A DNA stretch of 64,000 bases from Oscillospiraceae bacterium (GCA_017458825.1 JAFSZX010000023.1:82146-146145), one strand, 5' to 3'. Positions 51,614 through 60,661 are shown, numbered from the stretch's first letter. The notes: a model not told the origin generated them from the letters alone. Program-made: numbers and translations.

Positions 51614-53683
51614 TCACTCCTCTTCTTTGGATGGCTCGCTTGCCGGCGGCTCTTCCGGCGCCGCTACCGGCTCGGATACGATATGAACGTGTTTGGCAGG
51701 CGCTTCGATCACGTCCGGCACGGACGGGCGGAACGCCGGCGGCTCCTCCGCCGTGGCGCCGTAATTGTCCACAGATTCCGGATCCCGACCCTCAATGATC
51801 GCCATCATCTCCTGGCCGGTGATGGTCTCTTTCTTCAAAAGGTACGCCGCGATCTTGTCCAGCAGTTCCCGATTCTCCCGCAGGAGTTGGCGCGCCTCCT
51901 CGTGGCACTGGCGCAAAATGGCGATGGTGGCGCGGTCGGCGGCGGCGTACGTCTCCTGAGCGCAGGTCATGGTATAGCCGGCGTCCAGATACTGGCTCTG
52001 GATCGTGCCCAGCGCCATCATGTCGAATTCCTCGGTCATACCGAAGCGAGCCACCAGATTCCGCGCCAGCTCCGTGGCGCGCTCAATGTCGTTGGCGGCG
52101 CCGGAGGTCATGGTATGACAGACGATCTCCTCGCTGGAGCGGCCTGCCAACAGCGTGCGGATCTCGGCGAGGATGTCTTCCCTGGACAGAAGGAATTTTT
52201 CCTCCTCCGGCAGGTGGAGCGTATAGCCCAGCGTGCCCTGCGTGTGGGGCACGATGGTGATCTTCGACACGGGTTGCGCGTTTTTCTGCTTCGCGGCGAC
52301 CAGCGCGTGACCCACCTCGTGATAGGCGATGATCCGTTTTTCCTCCTCGGTGATCACGGTGCCTTTCTTCTCACTGCCGGCGATGACGACCTCGAAGGAT
52401 ACCAGCAGGTCGTTCTGATTGACCGCCTTGCGCCCGTTCCGCACGGCGCGGAGCGCCGCCTCGTTTACCAGGTTGGCAAGATCGGCGCCCACGGTACCGG
52501 CGGTCGCCTGGGCGATCTTCTCCAGATCCACGTCCTCCGCCAGATGGATGTTGCGGGTATGGACCTGCAGCGTTGCCAGCCGCCCTGCCAGATTGGGGCG
52601 ATCCACCGTGATGCGGCGGTCAAACCGACCGGGGCGCAACAGCGCCTTGTCCAGCACTTCGGGGCGGTTGGTGGCGCCCAGCACGATCACGCCCTTGCCG
52701 GGATCGAAGCCGTCCAGTTCCGCCAGAAGCTGATTGAGTGTCTGCTCCCGCTCGTCGTTGCCGCCGAAACGGCCGCCGTCACGGGTCTTGCCGATGGTGT
52801 CGATCTCATCGATGAAGATGATGCACGGCGCTACTTTGGACGCCTCTTTGAACAGATCGCGTACCCGACTGGCGCCTACGCCTACGAACATCTCCACGAA
52901 GTCCGAGCCGGAGATGGAGAAAAACGGCACGCCGGCCTCGCCCGCCACCGCCTTGGCAAGCAGCGTCTTGCCGGTACCCGGCGAGCCGACCAACAGCGCG
53001 CCCTTGGGCAGTTTGGCGCCGATGGCGGTATACTTGCCGGGGTTATGCAAAAAGTCGATGATCTCGGCAAGGCTCTCTTTCGCCTCGTCCTGCCCCGCCA
53101 CGTCCTTGAATGTAACGCCGGTGGATTTCTCCATATATACCTTGGCGTTGGCTTTGCCCACGTTGCCGATCCCGCCCAGACCGCCGCCGCTTTTACTGAT
53201 AAAGCGCATCAGCAAGATCATGGCGCCGACCATGAGAATAATCGGGACGATATAGGCGATCATAAACTCCAGAATGGGGCTCATCTGCGCCTGATACGGC
53301 TCGGTGAAGGCGACGCCGCTTTCATCCAGCAGCGCCACGGTGAGGCCGGAATCCACGTCCACCGTATACAGCAGCAGTTCGCTCTTTTCCGACGCGGCAT
53401 ACGTTTTGCCGTCCTCATCGGTGTAGACGTACCCGTCTACCGGCGAGGCGTAAATCGTGCCGTCCCGCAAAACGACCTGCCGGACCTTCCCGTCACGCAC
53501 CAACTGCAAAAACTCGCTGTACTGGATCTCGTGGCTGGTGGCGCGGTTGGAGCTGTTGCTGGTATAGGCGCTGATATAGTTGAAGATCACCGTCAGAATG
53601 ATCGCCCAGACCACCAGCGTCACCACGCCGCGCATATTGCGGCCGCCGCGCCCGGGTTTGTTGTTTTTATTGTTGGGCTCCAT
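51614..53683 (-). CDS. ftsH: ATP-dependent zinc metalloprotease FtsH
   Basis: Membrane-anchored AAA+ protease, 689 residues. Membrane helices lie at about residues 18-38 and 120-140 around an extracytoplasmic domain. Walker A is [13 protein letters not shown], Walker [10 protein letters not shown], the SRH contains RPGRFDRRI, and the zinc site is HEVGH. The ATG at 53683 has the SD GGGAGGA; the frame is open 60 codons upstream without similarity. A Pro/Glu-rich tail ends the protein. Confidence 0.97.
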   Translation of the reverse strand: MEPNNKNNKPGRGGRNMRGVVTLVVWAIILTVIFNYISAYTSNSSNRATSHEIQYSEFLQLVRDGKVRQVVLRDGTIYASPVDGYVYTDEDGKTYAASEKSELLLYTVDVDSGLTVALLDESGVAFTEPYQAQMSPILEFMIAYIVPIILMVGAMILLMRFISKSGGGLGGIGNVGKANAKVYMEKSTGVTFKDVAGQDEAKESLAEIIDFLHNPGKYTAIGAKLPKGALLVGSPGTGKTLLAKAVAGEAGVPFFSISGSDFVEMFVGVGASRVRDLFKEASKVAPCIIFIDEIDTIGKTRDGGRFGGNDEREQTLNQLLAELDGFDPGKGVIVLGATNRPEVLDKALLRPGRFDRRITVDRPNLAGRLATLQVHTRNIHLAEDVDLEKIAQATAGTVGADLANLVNEAALRAVRNGRKAVNQNDLLVSFEVVIAGSEKKGTVITEEEKRIIAYHEVGHALVAAKQKNAQPVSKITIVPHTQGTLGYTLHLPEEEKFLLSREDILAEIRTLLAGRSSEEIVCHTMTSGAANDIERATELARNLVARFGMTEEFDMMALGTIQSQYLDAGYTMTCAQETYAAADRATIAILRQCHEEARQLLRENRELLDKIAAYLLKKETITGQEMMAIIEGRDPESVDNYGATAEEPPAFRPSVPDVIEAPAKHVHIVSEPVAAPEEPPASEPSKEEE

Positions 53684-53740
53684 AGATCTGTCCTCCCGTA
53701 TAGCAAGGGCGAAACGCCCCTCGATTGCACATTTTGTGTC

Positions 53741-53769
53741 AGTATACCATAGAATCATAGAAGTCACAA
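53741..53769 (-). promoter_or_regulatory. ftsH-glyA promoter
   Basis: Minus-strand TTGTGA, 17 bp, TATACT with TGG (extended -10). Confidence 0.7.
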
Positions 53770-53813
53770 GCGCCCCGACCATGTTTTTTCTGTAAAAAAA
53801 CTGTGAATGATGC

Positions 53814-53842
53814 TTTATTCCGTCGCAAAAACATGGTATACT
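53814..53842 (+). promoter_or_regulatory. rlmB promoter
   Basis: Extended -10 TGGTATACT with a weak -35; shares AAAAAC-TGGTATACT with the promoters near 40475 and 44352. Confidence 0.5.
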
Positions 53843-53883
53843 GACCGTATCGCAGAAAAACAACGGGCGGAGAGGAACGGAGC

Positions 53884-54657
53884 ATGAGAGAACGCGACAG
53901 GGAAAACCGTGTACAGGACGCCGAGGCGGACGGGATCATCGAAGGGCGCAACGCCGTGATCGAGGCGCTGCGCGTCGGCACGGCGATCGACAAGATCTAT
54001 CTCGCCAAAGGCGATACGGATAAAACGCTGGGGCATATCGCCTCCCGTGCCCGTGACGCGGGTGTGGTGGTGGTGGAAGCCGACCGGCGCAAGCTGGACG
54101 CCATGTCCCGTACCCACGCCCATCAGGGCGTGATTGCGCTGGCGGCGGTACGGGAATACGTGAGCGTGGCATCCATGCTGGAAGATGCCGCGCAAAAGGG
54201 CGAAGCGCCGCTTCTCGTGGTGTGCGACGAGATCTCCGACCCCCACAATCTGGGCGCCATTTTGCGCACGGCGGAATGTGCCGGCGCCCACGGTGTGATC
54301 ATTCCCAAGCGCCGCAGTGCCGGACTTACCGCCATCGTGGCGAAAACCAGCGCCGGCGCCGTCAGCTACGTGCCGGTGGCGCGTGTGGCGAATCTGACCG
54401 CGGCGCTGGAGGATCTGAAACGGCAGGGCGTTTGGATCTTCGGCACGGCGGCGGACGGTTCCGTACCCCTTTATGAGGCGGATCTGAAAGGTCCGGCCGC
54501 CATCGTGATCGGCTCGGAGGGGAGCGGGATGTCACGTCTGGTGGCACAGCACTGCGATTTTCTGGTATCCATTCCCCTGCGCGGCAGGATCTCATCTCTG
54601 AACGCATCGGCGGCGGCGTCTGTACTCCTCTATGAGGCGGTACGTCAGCGGCTGTAA
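53884..54657 (+). CDS. rlmB: 23S rRNA 2'-O-ribose G2251-type methyltransferase (SPOUT)
   Basis: A 257-residue TrmH-family methyltransferase. The N-terminal L30e-like substrate-binding domain starts GIIEGRNAVIEALR; the SPOUT domain shows motif 1 DEISDPHNLGAILRTAECAG, motif 2 IVIGSEGSGMS and motif 3 IPLRGRISSLNASAAASVLLYE that forms the trefoil knot. RlmB is most likely, but TrmH-type targets cannot be excluded. SD GAGAGGAACGGAG. Confidence 0.9.
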   Translation: MRERDRENRVQDAEADGIIEGRNAVIEALRVGTAIDKIYLAKGDTDKTLGHIASRARDAGVVVVEADRRKLDAMSRTHAHQGVIALAAVREYVSVASMLEDAAQKGEAPLLVVCDEISDPHNLGAILRTAECAGAHGVIIPKRRSAGLTAIVAKTSAGAVSYVPVARVANLTAALEDLKRQGVWIFGTAADGSVPLYEADLKGPAAIVIGSEGSGMSRLVAQHCDFLVSIPLRGRISSLNASAAASVLLYEAVRQRL

Positions 54658-54679
54658 AAAAGAAACTGGTGGACAAAAG

Positions 54680-56920
54680 ATGACAGACGAAGAACTGGAT
54701 CTCATGCTGTCGGAAACGGGGCGGCTGCTGCGCGGCGTGAAACCCGTGGAAGGCGAAGAATACTCGTTGGAAGACATCCTGGCGGAATACGGGCAGGGTG
54801 GGGCGGAGCCTGCGCCGGAGCCAAAGCCTGCGCCGAAGCCGGAGCCAAAGCCCGCGGCGAAGAGCGCGCCGCCTGACAAGGAGCCTGCGCCCAGCGTGGA
54901 CACGGTGGATCTGCGCCATACGGTGGCGCAGACCATGGAGAAGATGATGCACGGCGTGGCGGTAAAAGCGCCGGAGAAGAAACGCGCCGAGCCTGCGCCA
55001 AAGCCGGAACCGAAGCCTGCGGCGAAGAGCGCGGTGAAAGCCGCGCCGGCGCGGAGCATTTTCCCTGCCGAGCCGGAGGGCAAACGAACCGTTCCTCTGG
55101 AAAAGGTGATGTCACAAACGGTGGAATCGGTGCTGGACGAGGACGACGCGATTCTGGAGCCGCCCATTCCGCTGGATCAAAAACTGCGTGACGTTCTGGA
55201 GAACGCGCTGGCGCGGTTTCGCGCCGCCCGCCGCCGCCGTCAGGAGCGGGAGGATACGGAATCTCTTTGGGAGAAGCCGGAACGGGCGGAGCCGGAGGAG
55301 GAGCCGGAGCCGGATCTGGACGACGCGGTGCGCGACGTTAAGCGCCGCTGTGCCGCCTTGCGCAGTTACACGCTGTGGACGGCGGTTTTCGCGCTGTTGC
55401 TGCTGGTGCTGACCGCGACGGACGCGGCAGGCTGGACCGCGGGACTTTGGAGCGGTTTGCCCGCGGTTCAGGCGCTTGTCTACGGACTGTTCCTATTGCT
55501 GACGGCGCTCTCGGCGGTACCCCTGTGGCAGGAGCTGTCCCGTCAGGTGCGGCGTCGCCGCCCGGGCTGTGAAGCGGCGGCGGCGGTGTCGGTGCTGGTA
55601 TCGGTAAGCGAATGTATCCGCTGTGCCATCAGCGGCGCGGCGGTACCGCTGATGGCGGCAAGTCCGGCGGTCTTCCTCTTTTTGTGCATGGAAGGCACTC
55701 TGCTGGAGAGCGAGCGGCGGCGTGAAACGTTCCGCCTGGCGCAGTTGGGCGGCGTGCCGCCTTTCGGCGTGTCGGTCACGGCGGCGGGAAGCTGTAAACG
55801 GCGCGGCACGCTCAAGGGGTTGTACCGTCTGTCCATGCGGCCCGATCCCGCCCGCCGCTGGCAACGGATCCTGGCGCCGCTCTACGTGGCGGTCACCGCG
55901 GTACTGGCAGGCGTGGTATCTTTCAGCCGCGGCGAGGGGGAGCAGATCCTGCGGGTATGGTCACTGCTGCTGGCGGTGGCGATCCCTTTTTCCCTGCCAT
56001 TGACCGGAGCGTTGCCCCTGCGGTATCTCACGCGCCGTCTTGCCAAAAGCGGCTGTGCGGTGGCAGGATATGCCGGAGCGCGTATGGCGAGCCGGAGCCG
56101 CCGCGTGGTGGTGTGCGACAACGATCTGTTTCCCCCGGGAACGGTGGGCTTGAACGGCTTGAAAGTGTTCGGCGAGGAGATCGGCAAGGTGGTCTCTTAC
56201 GCCGCCAGCGTCACCTCCCAGGCGCACAGCCAGTTGACGCCGCTGTTCGAGGAGCTTTTGACCGCCGAGGGCGGATGCATCGTTCCGGTACACGACATGC
56301 AGTTTTACGAGGAAGGCGGCGTGGGCGGCACCATCCGCGGCGAGAGCGTAATGATGGGCAGCGCCTACTTCATGCGTAAGCACCACGTCACGCTGCCCCA
56401 GGAGCTGAAACTGAAAACGGGCGTCTTTCTGGCGGTAGACGGGGCGCTGATCGCTATTTTCGCCATCAAGTATCAGCCGTCCCGAAACGTGGAATGGGCG
56501 TTGCGGGCACTGCGCCGCAACCGGATCGAACCGGTGATGGCGACCCGTAGCTGTAACGTGACGCCGCCGCTGCTGCGCCGCAAGTTCAATCTGGACGCCA
56601 AGCCGATCTATCCCAACGTATCCACCCGCCTCGCCTTAAGCGAGCAGTGCGATGAAACGGCGCAGATCGCCCCCGCCATCATCTATCGGGAAGGCTTGAT
56701 GCCCCTGACGGAAGTGGTGGTGGGCGGACGGCGCATGACCCGCTCAGTGACGGTGGCGACGGTGCTGGCGTATCTGGGCGGCCTGTGCGGACTGCTGCTG
56801 GCGTACTATCTTACCTCCGTGGGGGCGTGGGAGCAGTTGGAGCCGTTGCGGGTGCTGGGGTATCAGGCGCTGTGGCTGCTGCCCACCTGGCTTTTGAGCA
56901 GTTTGGTGAAGCATTATTAA
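54680..56920 (+). CDS. Degenerate P-type-ATPase-like membrane protein
   Basis: A 746-residue protein. Residues 1-225 are low-complexity and charged, with AEPAPKPEPKPAAKS-type repeats in two blocks. Then come membrane helices in pairs (about 232-250 and 260-280; 305-345; 410-425 and 435-452; 690-745). After SLPLTGALPLRYLTRR the sequence follows a heavy-metal P-type ATPase, but where DKTGT should be it has VVCDNDLFPPGTV (Asp480), and the later TGD reads TRS (622-624); GDGxND is not found. The enzyme therefore cannot cycle normally. It follows rlmB by 22 nt with only a weak SD. Real function unknown. Confidence 0.75.
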   Translation: MTDEELDLMLSETGRLLRGVKPVEGEEYSLEDILAEYGQGGAEPAPEPKPAPKPEPKPAAKSAPPDKEPAPSVDTVDLRHTVAQTMEKMMHGVAVKAPEKKRAEPAPKPEPKPAAKSAVKAAPARSIFPAEPEGKRTVPLEKVMSQTVESVLDEDDAILEPPIPLDQKLRDVLENALARFRAARRRRQEREDTESLWEKPERAEPEEEPEPDLDDAVRDVKRRCAALRSYTLWTAVFALLLLVLTATDAAGWTAGLWSGLPAVQALVYGLFLLLTALSAVPLWQELSRQVRRRRPGCEAAAAVSVLVSVSECIRCAISGAAVPLMAASPAVFLFLCMEGTLLESERRRETFRLAQLGGVPPFGVSVTAAGSCKRRGTLKGLYRLSMRPDPARRWQRILAPLYVAVTAVLAGVVSFSRGEGEQILRVWSLLLAVAIPFSLPLTGALPLRYLTRRLAKSGCAVAGYAGARMASRSRRVVVCDNDLFPPGTVGLNGLKVFGEEIGKVVSYAASVTSQAHSQLTPLFEELLTAEGGCIVPVHDMQFYEEGGVGGTIRGESVMMGSAYFMRKHHVTLPQELKLKTGVFLAVDGALIAIFAIKYQPSRNVEWALRALRRNRIEPVMATRSCNVTPPLLRRKFNLDAKPIYPNVSTRLALSEQCDETAQIAPAIIYREGLMPLTEVVVGGRRMTRSVTVATVLAYLGGLCGLLLAYYLTSVGAWEQLEPLRVLGYQALWLLPTWLLSSLVKHY

Positions 56921-56942
56921 AATGTTGCGCAATATCCGGCAA

Positions 56943-56992
56943 GACCGGCGAGCCAAGGAAAAGGTTCGCCGGTTTTGCTGTTTTTTGCCATA
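56943..56992 (+). terminator. Terminator after the P-type-ATPase-like gene
   Basis: Stem CCGGCGA/TCGCCGG extended by outer pairs, then TTTTGCTGTTTTTT. Confidence 0.75.
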
Positions 56993-56998
56993 AAAGGC

Positions 56999-57027
56999 TT
57001 GTTATGGGAAATTAAGTATGATACAAT
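56999..57027 (+). promoter_or_regulatory. Promoter of the structured RNA
   Basis: TTGTTA, 17 bp, TACAAT with an extended TG (TGATACAAT). The predicted start lies about 57034, exactly where the first stem begins. Confidence 0.7.
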
Positions 57028-57033
57028 ACAAAT

Positions 57034-57196
57034 TGCCACACAAACTGCATAAAAAGACGATCCATGGGGAAGTGTTTTTATTAGTAAAAACGCTTTCTCC
57101 ACTTTGCGTTCCCTGTGGATCGTAATGAGGTTTGTGTGGCAGCAGACGGAGAGGCGTTTTTCGTGCGCGGCTTCGGCTGCGCACTTTTTATTTTTT
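57034..57196 (+). ncRNA. Candidate structured small RNA (about 160 nt)
   Basis: A non-coding transcription unit. Nested stems: 57034-57045 with 57130-57141 (12 bp perfect), 57058-57071 with 57109-57122 (14 bp including one U-G and one G-U), and a hairpin GTGTTTTTA/TAAAAACGC (one U-G) inside. An intrinsic terminator ends it at 57163-57196. The wobble pairs work only in RNA read from the plus strand. No ORF or SD is present. The rod-like shape recalls 6S RNA, but I could not align it; it matches none of SRP RNA, tmRNA or RNase P RNA. The next 218 bp to 57414 hold no other feature I can name. Confidence 0.65.
57163..57196 (+). terminator. Terminator of the structured RNA
   Basis: 9-bp stem GTGCGCGGC/GCTGCGCAC (one G-U) with a UUCG tetraloop and TTTTTATTTTTT. 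Confidence 0.9.
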
Positions 57197-57414
57197 CGGG
57201 GAGGCGGTTTATGGAAGTGGCAAGAAATATGAAAGAGTATCAGCATAAAGAGCGGTGATAATTGTAATGTAACCGGACATCCCATCAGATTTTCGGTAAA
57301 ACGGGAAAGGGAACAGAGAAAAGTGAGCCAGTCAAATCGAGTGAAGAGGTATTGTGCCAAATGCGGCGTAGAGCCGAGATAACATAACATTAGAAAAGGC
57401 AAGGGTGAAGGGAA

Positions 57415-57756
57415 ATGAAATATTGTTCGCATTGCGGTAAAGAAATTGAGGATGATGCGGTTATATGCATTCATTGTGGTTGCTCGGTGTTTCGCCTGCC
57501 GCAACAAAGAAAGCAGATGATAGAGCCGCAGCAGAGGGGTGTGGAGGATAAGGCAGACACTGCACTCATTGTGTTGTGCGTGATCGTGCCGATTGTCGGT
57601 TTGATCTTATGGGCGCTGAAAAGGAACGAGACGCCAAAAGCGGCGGGGGCATACGGGAAAGCGGCATTGATCGCTTTCTGCGTGAAAACTGCGCTGGTGC
57701 TATTCATATATCTTGTGATTGCCGCAATCATCGGGTCTTATATGAGCTACGTTTAA
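57415..57756 (+). CDS. Zinc-ribbon membrane protein (113 aa)
   Basis: A zinc-ribbon (MKYCSHCGKEIEDDAVICIHCGC) is followed by a basic linker and two membrane helices (about residues 47-66 and 82-107). The SD GGTGAAGGG precedes the ATG. More A+T-rich than neighbours. The same layout occurs in the next gene, so they are paralogues. Function unknown. Confidence 0.8.
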   Translation: MKYCSHCGKEIEDDAVICIHCGCSVFRLPQQRKQMIEPQQRGVEDKADTALIVLCVIVPIVGLILWALKRNETPKAAGAYGKAALIAFCVKTALVLFIYLVIAAIIGSYMSYV

Positions 57757-57795
57757 TCGCGTCTTGTACGCGAAAAAGGAGAGGAATAGAGGGAA

Positions 57796-58275
57796 ATGAA
57801 GTATTGTGAAAAGTGTGGGAGGGAGTTGTTAGATGAGGCTGTTATTTGTCCGGGCTGTGGCTGTGCTACGGGATATCGCGTGTTCGGGCAGGCGCAGGAA
57901 GACGGAGCGAGCCTTGTCGCGGAGCTGGCAAATAGGGTGAAGATAAACGGGATCATCTGGCTTTGCATAGCGGGTGTACAGATTCTTTCGGGGACCGTGC
58001 ATAATTGGATGCTTTTGATTATTGGCGCGCTCAATATTTATTCCGGCATACGGGATTTGCAATACAGTAACAGCGTGCAGGAGAAACCAACGGGAATCGT
58101 TCGGAAATTTGAGCCGCTGACGGCTCCGATTATAACGCTGATCTATAACCTGCTGTTTGGAGGCGTGATCGGCGCGGTGGGCTCCGTCTATTATCTGGCG
58201 TGTATTCGCGGTTTTGTATTGAAGAATCGTCAGGCATTTGAAGATGTGGGGACGCAGTTTTCTGCGATTTCTTAA
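57796..58275 (+). CDS. Zinc-ribbon membrane protein (159 aa)
   Basis: Paralogue of the previous gene at the N-terminus (MKYCEKCGRELLDEAVICPG plus CGC), then three or four membrane helices (about residues 50-70, 73-90, 110-135). SD AAAAGGAGAGG region before the ATG. It starts 39 nt after the previous stop, so the two form an operon. Both look like members of the large clostridial group of zinc-ribbon membrane proteins; no biochemical role is known to me. Confidence 0.8.
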   Translation: MKYCEKCGRELLDEAVICPGCGCATGYRVFGQAQEDGASLVAELANRVKINGIIWLCIAGVQILSGTVHNWMLLIIGALNIYSGIRDLQYSNSVQEKPTGIVRKFEPLTAPIITLIYNLLFGGVIGAVGSVYYLACIRGFVLKNRQAFEDVGTQFSAIS

Positions 58276-58314
58276 ATTCTATTTCAAATCTGTTTCATGA
58301 TAGGAGGTAGGAAT

Positions 58315-58371
58315 ATGTGGGAAAGGACACAGGAAATATATATCAATTGCTGTAAAGGCGATGTGGGCTAA
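58315..58371 (+). CDS. Possible micro-ORF (18 aa)
   Basis: MWERTQEIYINCCKGDVG, preceded by the excellent SD TAGGAGGTAGGA and followed by a terminator hairpin 33 nt downstream. It may be a real short peptide, or the truncated start of a third gene of the zinc-ribbon operon. Composition alone cannot decide. Confidence 0.35.
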   Translation: MWERTQEIYINCCKGDVG

Positions 58372-58403
58372 AGTGGACAGAAAGCAGGCAATAAATGCAA
58401 AGA

Positions 58404-58437
58404 GCAATCGTAGAGAAAATCTTTACGATTGCATTTT
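58404..58437 (+). terminator. Terminator after the zinc-ribbon operon
   Basis: 9-bp perfect arms GCAATCGTA/TACGATTGC, then ATTTTTG. Confidence 0.8.
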
Positions 58438-58493
58438 TGCACCTTGCGCAAAAATTCCGCGTGAAATTCTGCCGTTTCGCCGGAAAAATATAG

Positions 58494-58522
58494 TTGTCAG
58501 GCAGGAAAAAATAGTATATAAT
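58494..58522 (+). promoter_or_regulatory. Promoter of the EF-G-like gene
   Basis: TTGTCA, 17 bp, TATAAT; leader of about 58 nt. Confidence 0.8.
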
Positions 58523-58586
58523 CTATTCTGTTGGATCATCGGCGCCGGTTGCGGCGCTTATAACATGAAGGGAGAAACGAACCACT

Positions 58587-60650
58587 ATGACTGCCAATGA
58601 CATTCGCAATATCGCCCTGCTGGGTCACGGCGGCTCCGGCAAGACTTCCCTTGCCGAGCAGATGCTCTTTATGACCAAGGGGACGGATCGCCTGGGCAAA
58701 ACCGCCGACGGTAACACCACCTGTGACTATGACGCGGAAGAGATCAAACGCCAGATCTCCATTTCACTGGCGTTCGCTCCGGTGAACTATAAGGGCGTGA
58801 AAATCAACGTGATGGACGCGCCCGGTAACTTCGACTTCTCCGGCGAGGCGCTGTCCGCCATCCGTGCCGCCGAGTGCGCGGTGCTGGTGGGCGCCGCCAA
58901 AGACGGTTTGAGCGTGGGTATCGAGCGGAGCTGGAAGATGCTGGGCAAGAAGCCCCGCATGATCTTCATCAACCGCACCGAGGAAGCCAACTCCGACTAC
59001 GTGTCCTGCCTGGAAGCCATCAAGGGCAAGTTCGGCACCGCCATCACCCCCATCGTGGCGCCTGTGGTGGACGGCAACAAGGCGGTTACCGCCATTGTGG
59101 ATCTTCTGCACAACAAGGCGTATGAGGTCAAGGGCGGCAAGGTGTCCGAGTGCCCCGTTCCCGCCTCCGTGGCGGACGAGGTGGAGGGTCTGCGCGCCGA
59201 GCTGATGGAGAACGCCGCCGGCGCAGACGAGGAGCTGATGGAGAAGTATTTCGAGACCATGGAGCTCTCCGCCGAGGAGATCGCCCGGGGTCTTAAGATC
59301 GGCGTGCGGGACGGCAGTATCTGCCCCGTGCTGTGCGGCAGTGCCGTGACAGGTCTCGGCGTGGAAATGCTGATGCAGACCGTGCTGGATCTGGTGCCGG
59401 CCGCTACCGACATGGGCGCCGAGGAAGCCGAGGACGACGACGGCAACGCCGTAGAAGTTGCCATCGACCCCAACGGTCCCACCGCCGCCATCGTGTTCAA
59501 GACCATTTCCGACCAGTACGGCAAGTACTCCATGATCAAAGTGGTGCGCGGCAAGGTCACCGGCGACATGGCGCTTTATAACACCACCACCGGCAACACG
59601 GAGAAGCTGGGCCGTCTGTACACCATGAAGGGCAAGAAGAGCGAGGAGATCAAGGAGCTGTGCTGCGGCGACATCGGCGCCATCGGCAAGATGGACAAGG
59701 TGAAGACCGGCGACACGCTGTGCGACGGCAAGAGCATCGTCAAGCTCGCCGGCATGAACTATCCCCAGCCCTGCTATGAGCGCGCCATCTCTCCCAAGAC
59801 CAAGCAGGAAGTGGAGAAGCTGGGCACCGGACTTAACAAGCTCAACGAGGAAGACCCCACCTTTACCGTCACCAACAACGCCGAGACCCATCAGGTGGTC
59901 ATCGCCGGTACCGGCGACATCCAGATCGACGTGCTGTGCGCCAAGCTGAAATCCCGTTTCGGTGTGGATGCGGAGCTGGATACGCCCCGTGTGCCGTACC
60001 GTGAGAAGATCCGTTCCACCGTGCGTAAGCAGGGCCGTTATAAGAAGCAGACCGGCGGTTCCGGTCAGTACGGCGACGTGCATATCATCTTCGAGCCCCA
60101 GACCGAGCAGGAAGAGATGATCTTTGAAGAGAACGTGTTCGGCGGCTCCGTGCCGAAGAACTACTTCCCCGCCGTGGAAAAGGGTCTGCGGGAAAGCTGC
60201 CTGCACGGCGTGCTGGCAGGCTACCCCGTGGTGTTCCTGAAGGCGACGCTGGTGGACGGTTCCTACCATCCGGTGGACTCCTCCGAAATCGCGTTCAAGC
60301 TGGCGGCAAACCTGGCGTTCAAGGCGGCTCTGCCGGAGGCAAAGCCTGTACTGATGGAGCCCATCGGCGAGCTGAAGGTCACCATTCCCGACAGCTATCT
60401 GGGCGACGTGATGGGCGATTTGAATAAGCGCCGCGGCCGTGTAATGGGCATGAATCCCACCGGCGACGGCGAGCAGGTGCTGGAGGCGGAAGTCCCCATG
60501 GCGGAGATGACCTCCTATGCCATCGACCTGCGCTCCATGACCCAGTCCCGCGGCACGTTCACCTTCAACTTCGTCCGTTACGAGGATTGCCCCGCGGCGG
60601 CGCAGGAAAAGGCGATCGCCGAAGCCAAGGCGCTGGCGGAAGAAGAATAA
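58587..60650 (+). CDS. EF-G paralogue (FusA2-like translational GTPase)
   Basis: 687 residues with EF-G domains I-V in order. G1 is GHGGSGKT (canonical EF-G has AHIDAGKT), G3 is DAPGNFDF with Asn81 where EF-G has the catalytic His, and G4 reads FINRTEE (residues 127-133) in place of NKMD. Domain IV retains a SGGSGQYGDV-like loop (TGGSGQYGDV) and domain V the GEVMGDL region (LGDVMGDLNKRRG). This is a non-canonical EF-G of the clostridial EF-G-like group; its job on the ribosome is unknown. SD AAGGGAG. Codon use is of the highly expressed type. Confidence 0.9.
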   Translation: MTANDIRNIALLGHGGSGKTSLAEQMLFMTKGTDRLGKTADGNTTCDYDAEEIKRQISISLAFAPVNYKGVKINVMDAPGNFDFSGEALSAIRAAECAVLVGAAKDGLSVGIERSWKMLGKKPRMIFINRTEEANSDYVSCLEAIKGKFGTAITPIVAPVVDGNKAVTAIVDLLHNKAYEVKGGKVSECPVPASVADEVEGLRAELMENAAGADEELMEKYFETMELSAEEIARGLKIGVRDGSICPVLCGSAVTGLGVEMLMQTVLDLVPAATDMGAEEAEDDDGNAVEVAIDPNGPTAAIVFKTISDQYGKYSMIKVVRGKVTGDMALYNTTTGNTEKLGRLYTMKGKKSEEIKELCCGDIGAIGKMDKVKTGDTLCDGKSIVKLAGMNYPQPCYERAISPKTKQEVEKLGTGLNKLNEEDPTFTVTNNAETHQVVIAGTGDIQIDVLCAKLKSRFGVDAELDTPRVPYREKIRSTVRKQGRYKKQTGGSGQYGDVHIIFEPQTEQEEMIFEENVFGGSVPKNYFPAVEKGLRESCLHGVLAGYPVVFLKATLVDGSYHPVDSSEIAFKLAANLAFKAALPEAKPVLMEPIGELKVTIPDSYLGDVMGDLNKRRGRVMGMNPTGDGEQVLEAEVPMAEMTSYAIDLRSMTQSRGTFTFNFVRYEDCPAAAQEKAIAEAKALAEEE

Positions 60651-60661
60651 AACCGCACAAA

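Noticed and set aside
57034-57141. Insertion-sequence or MITE end
   Set aside because: The long inverted repeat could be a MITE, but strand-specific G-U pairs, the promoter and the terminator fit an RNA gene better; no target-site duplication was seen.
58764-60269. 501-codon minus-strand frame opposite the EF-G paralogue
   Set aside because: Shadow due to strong codon bias; no promoter or SD.
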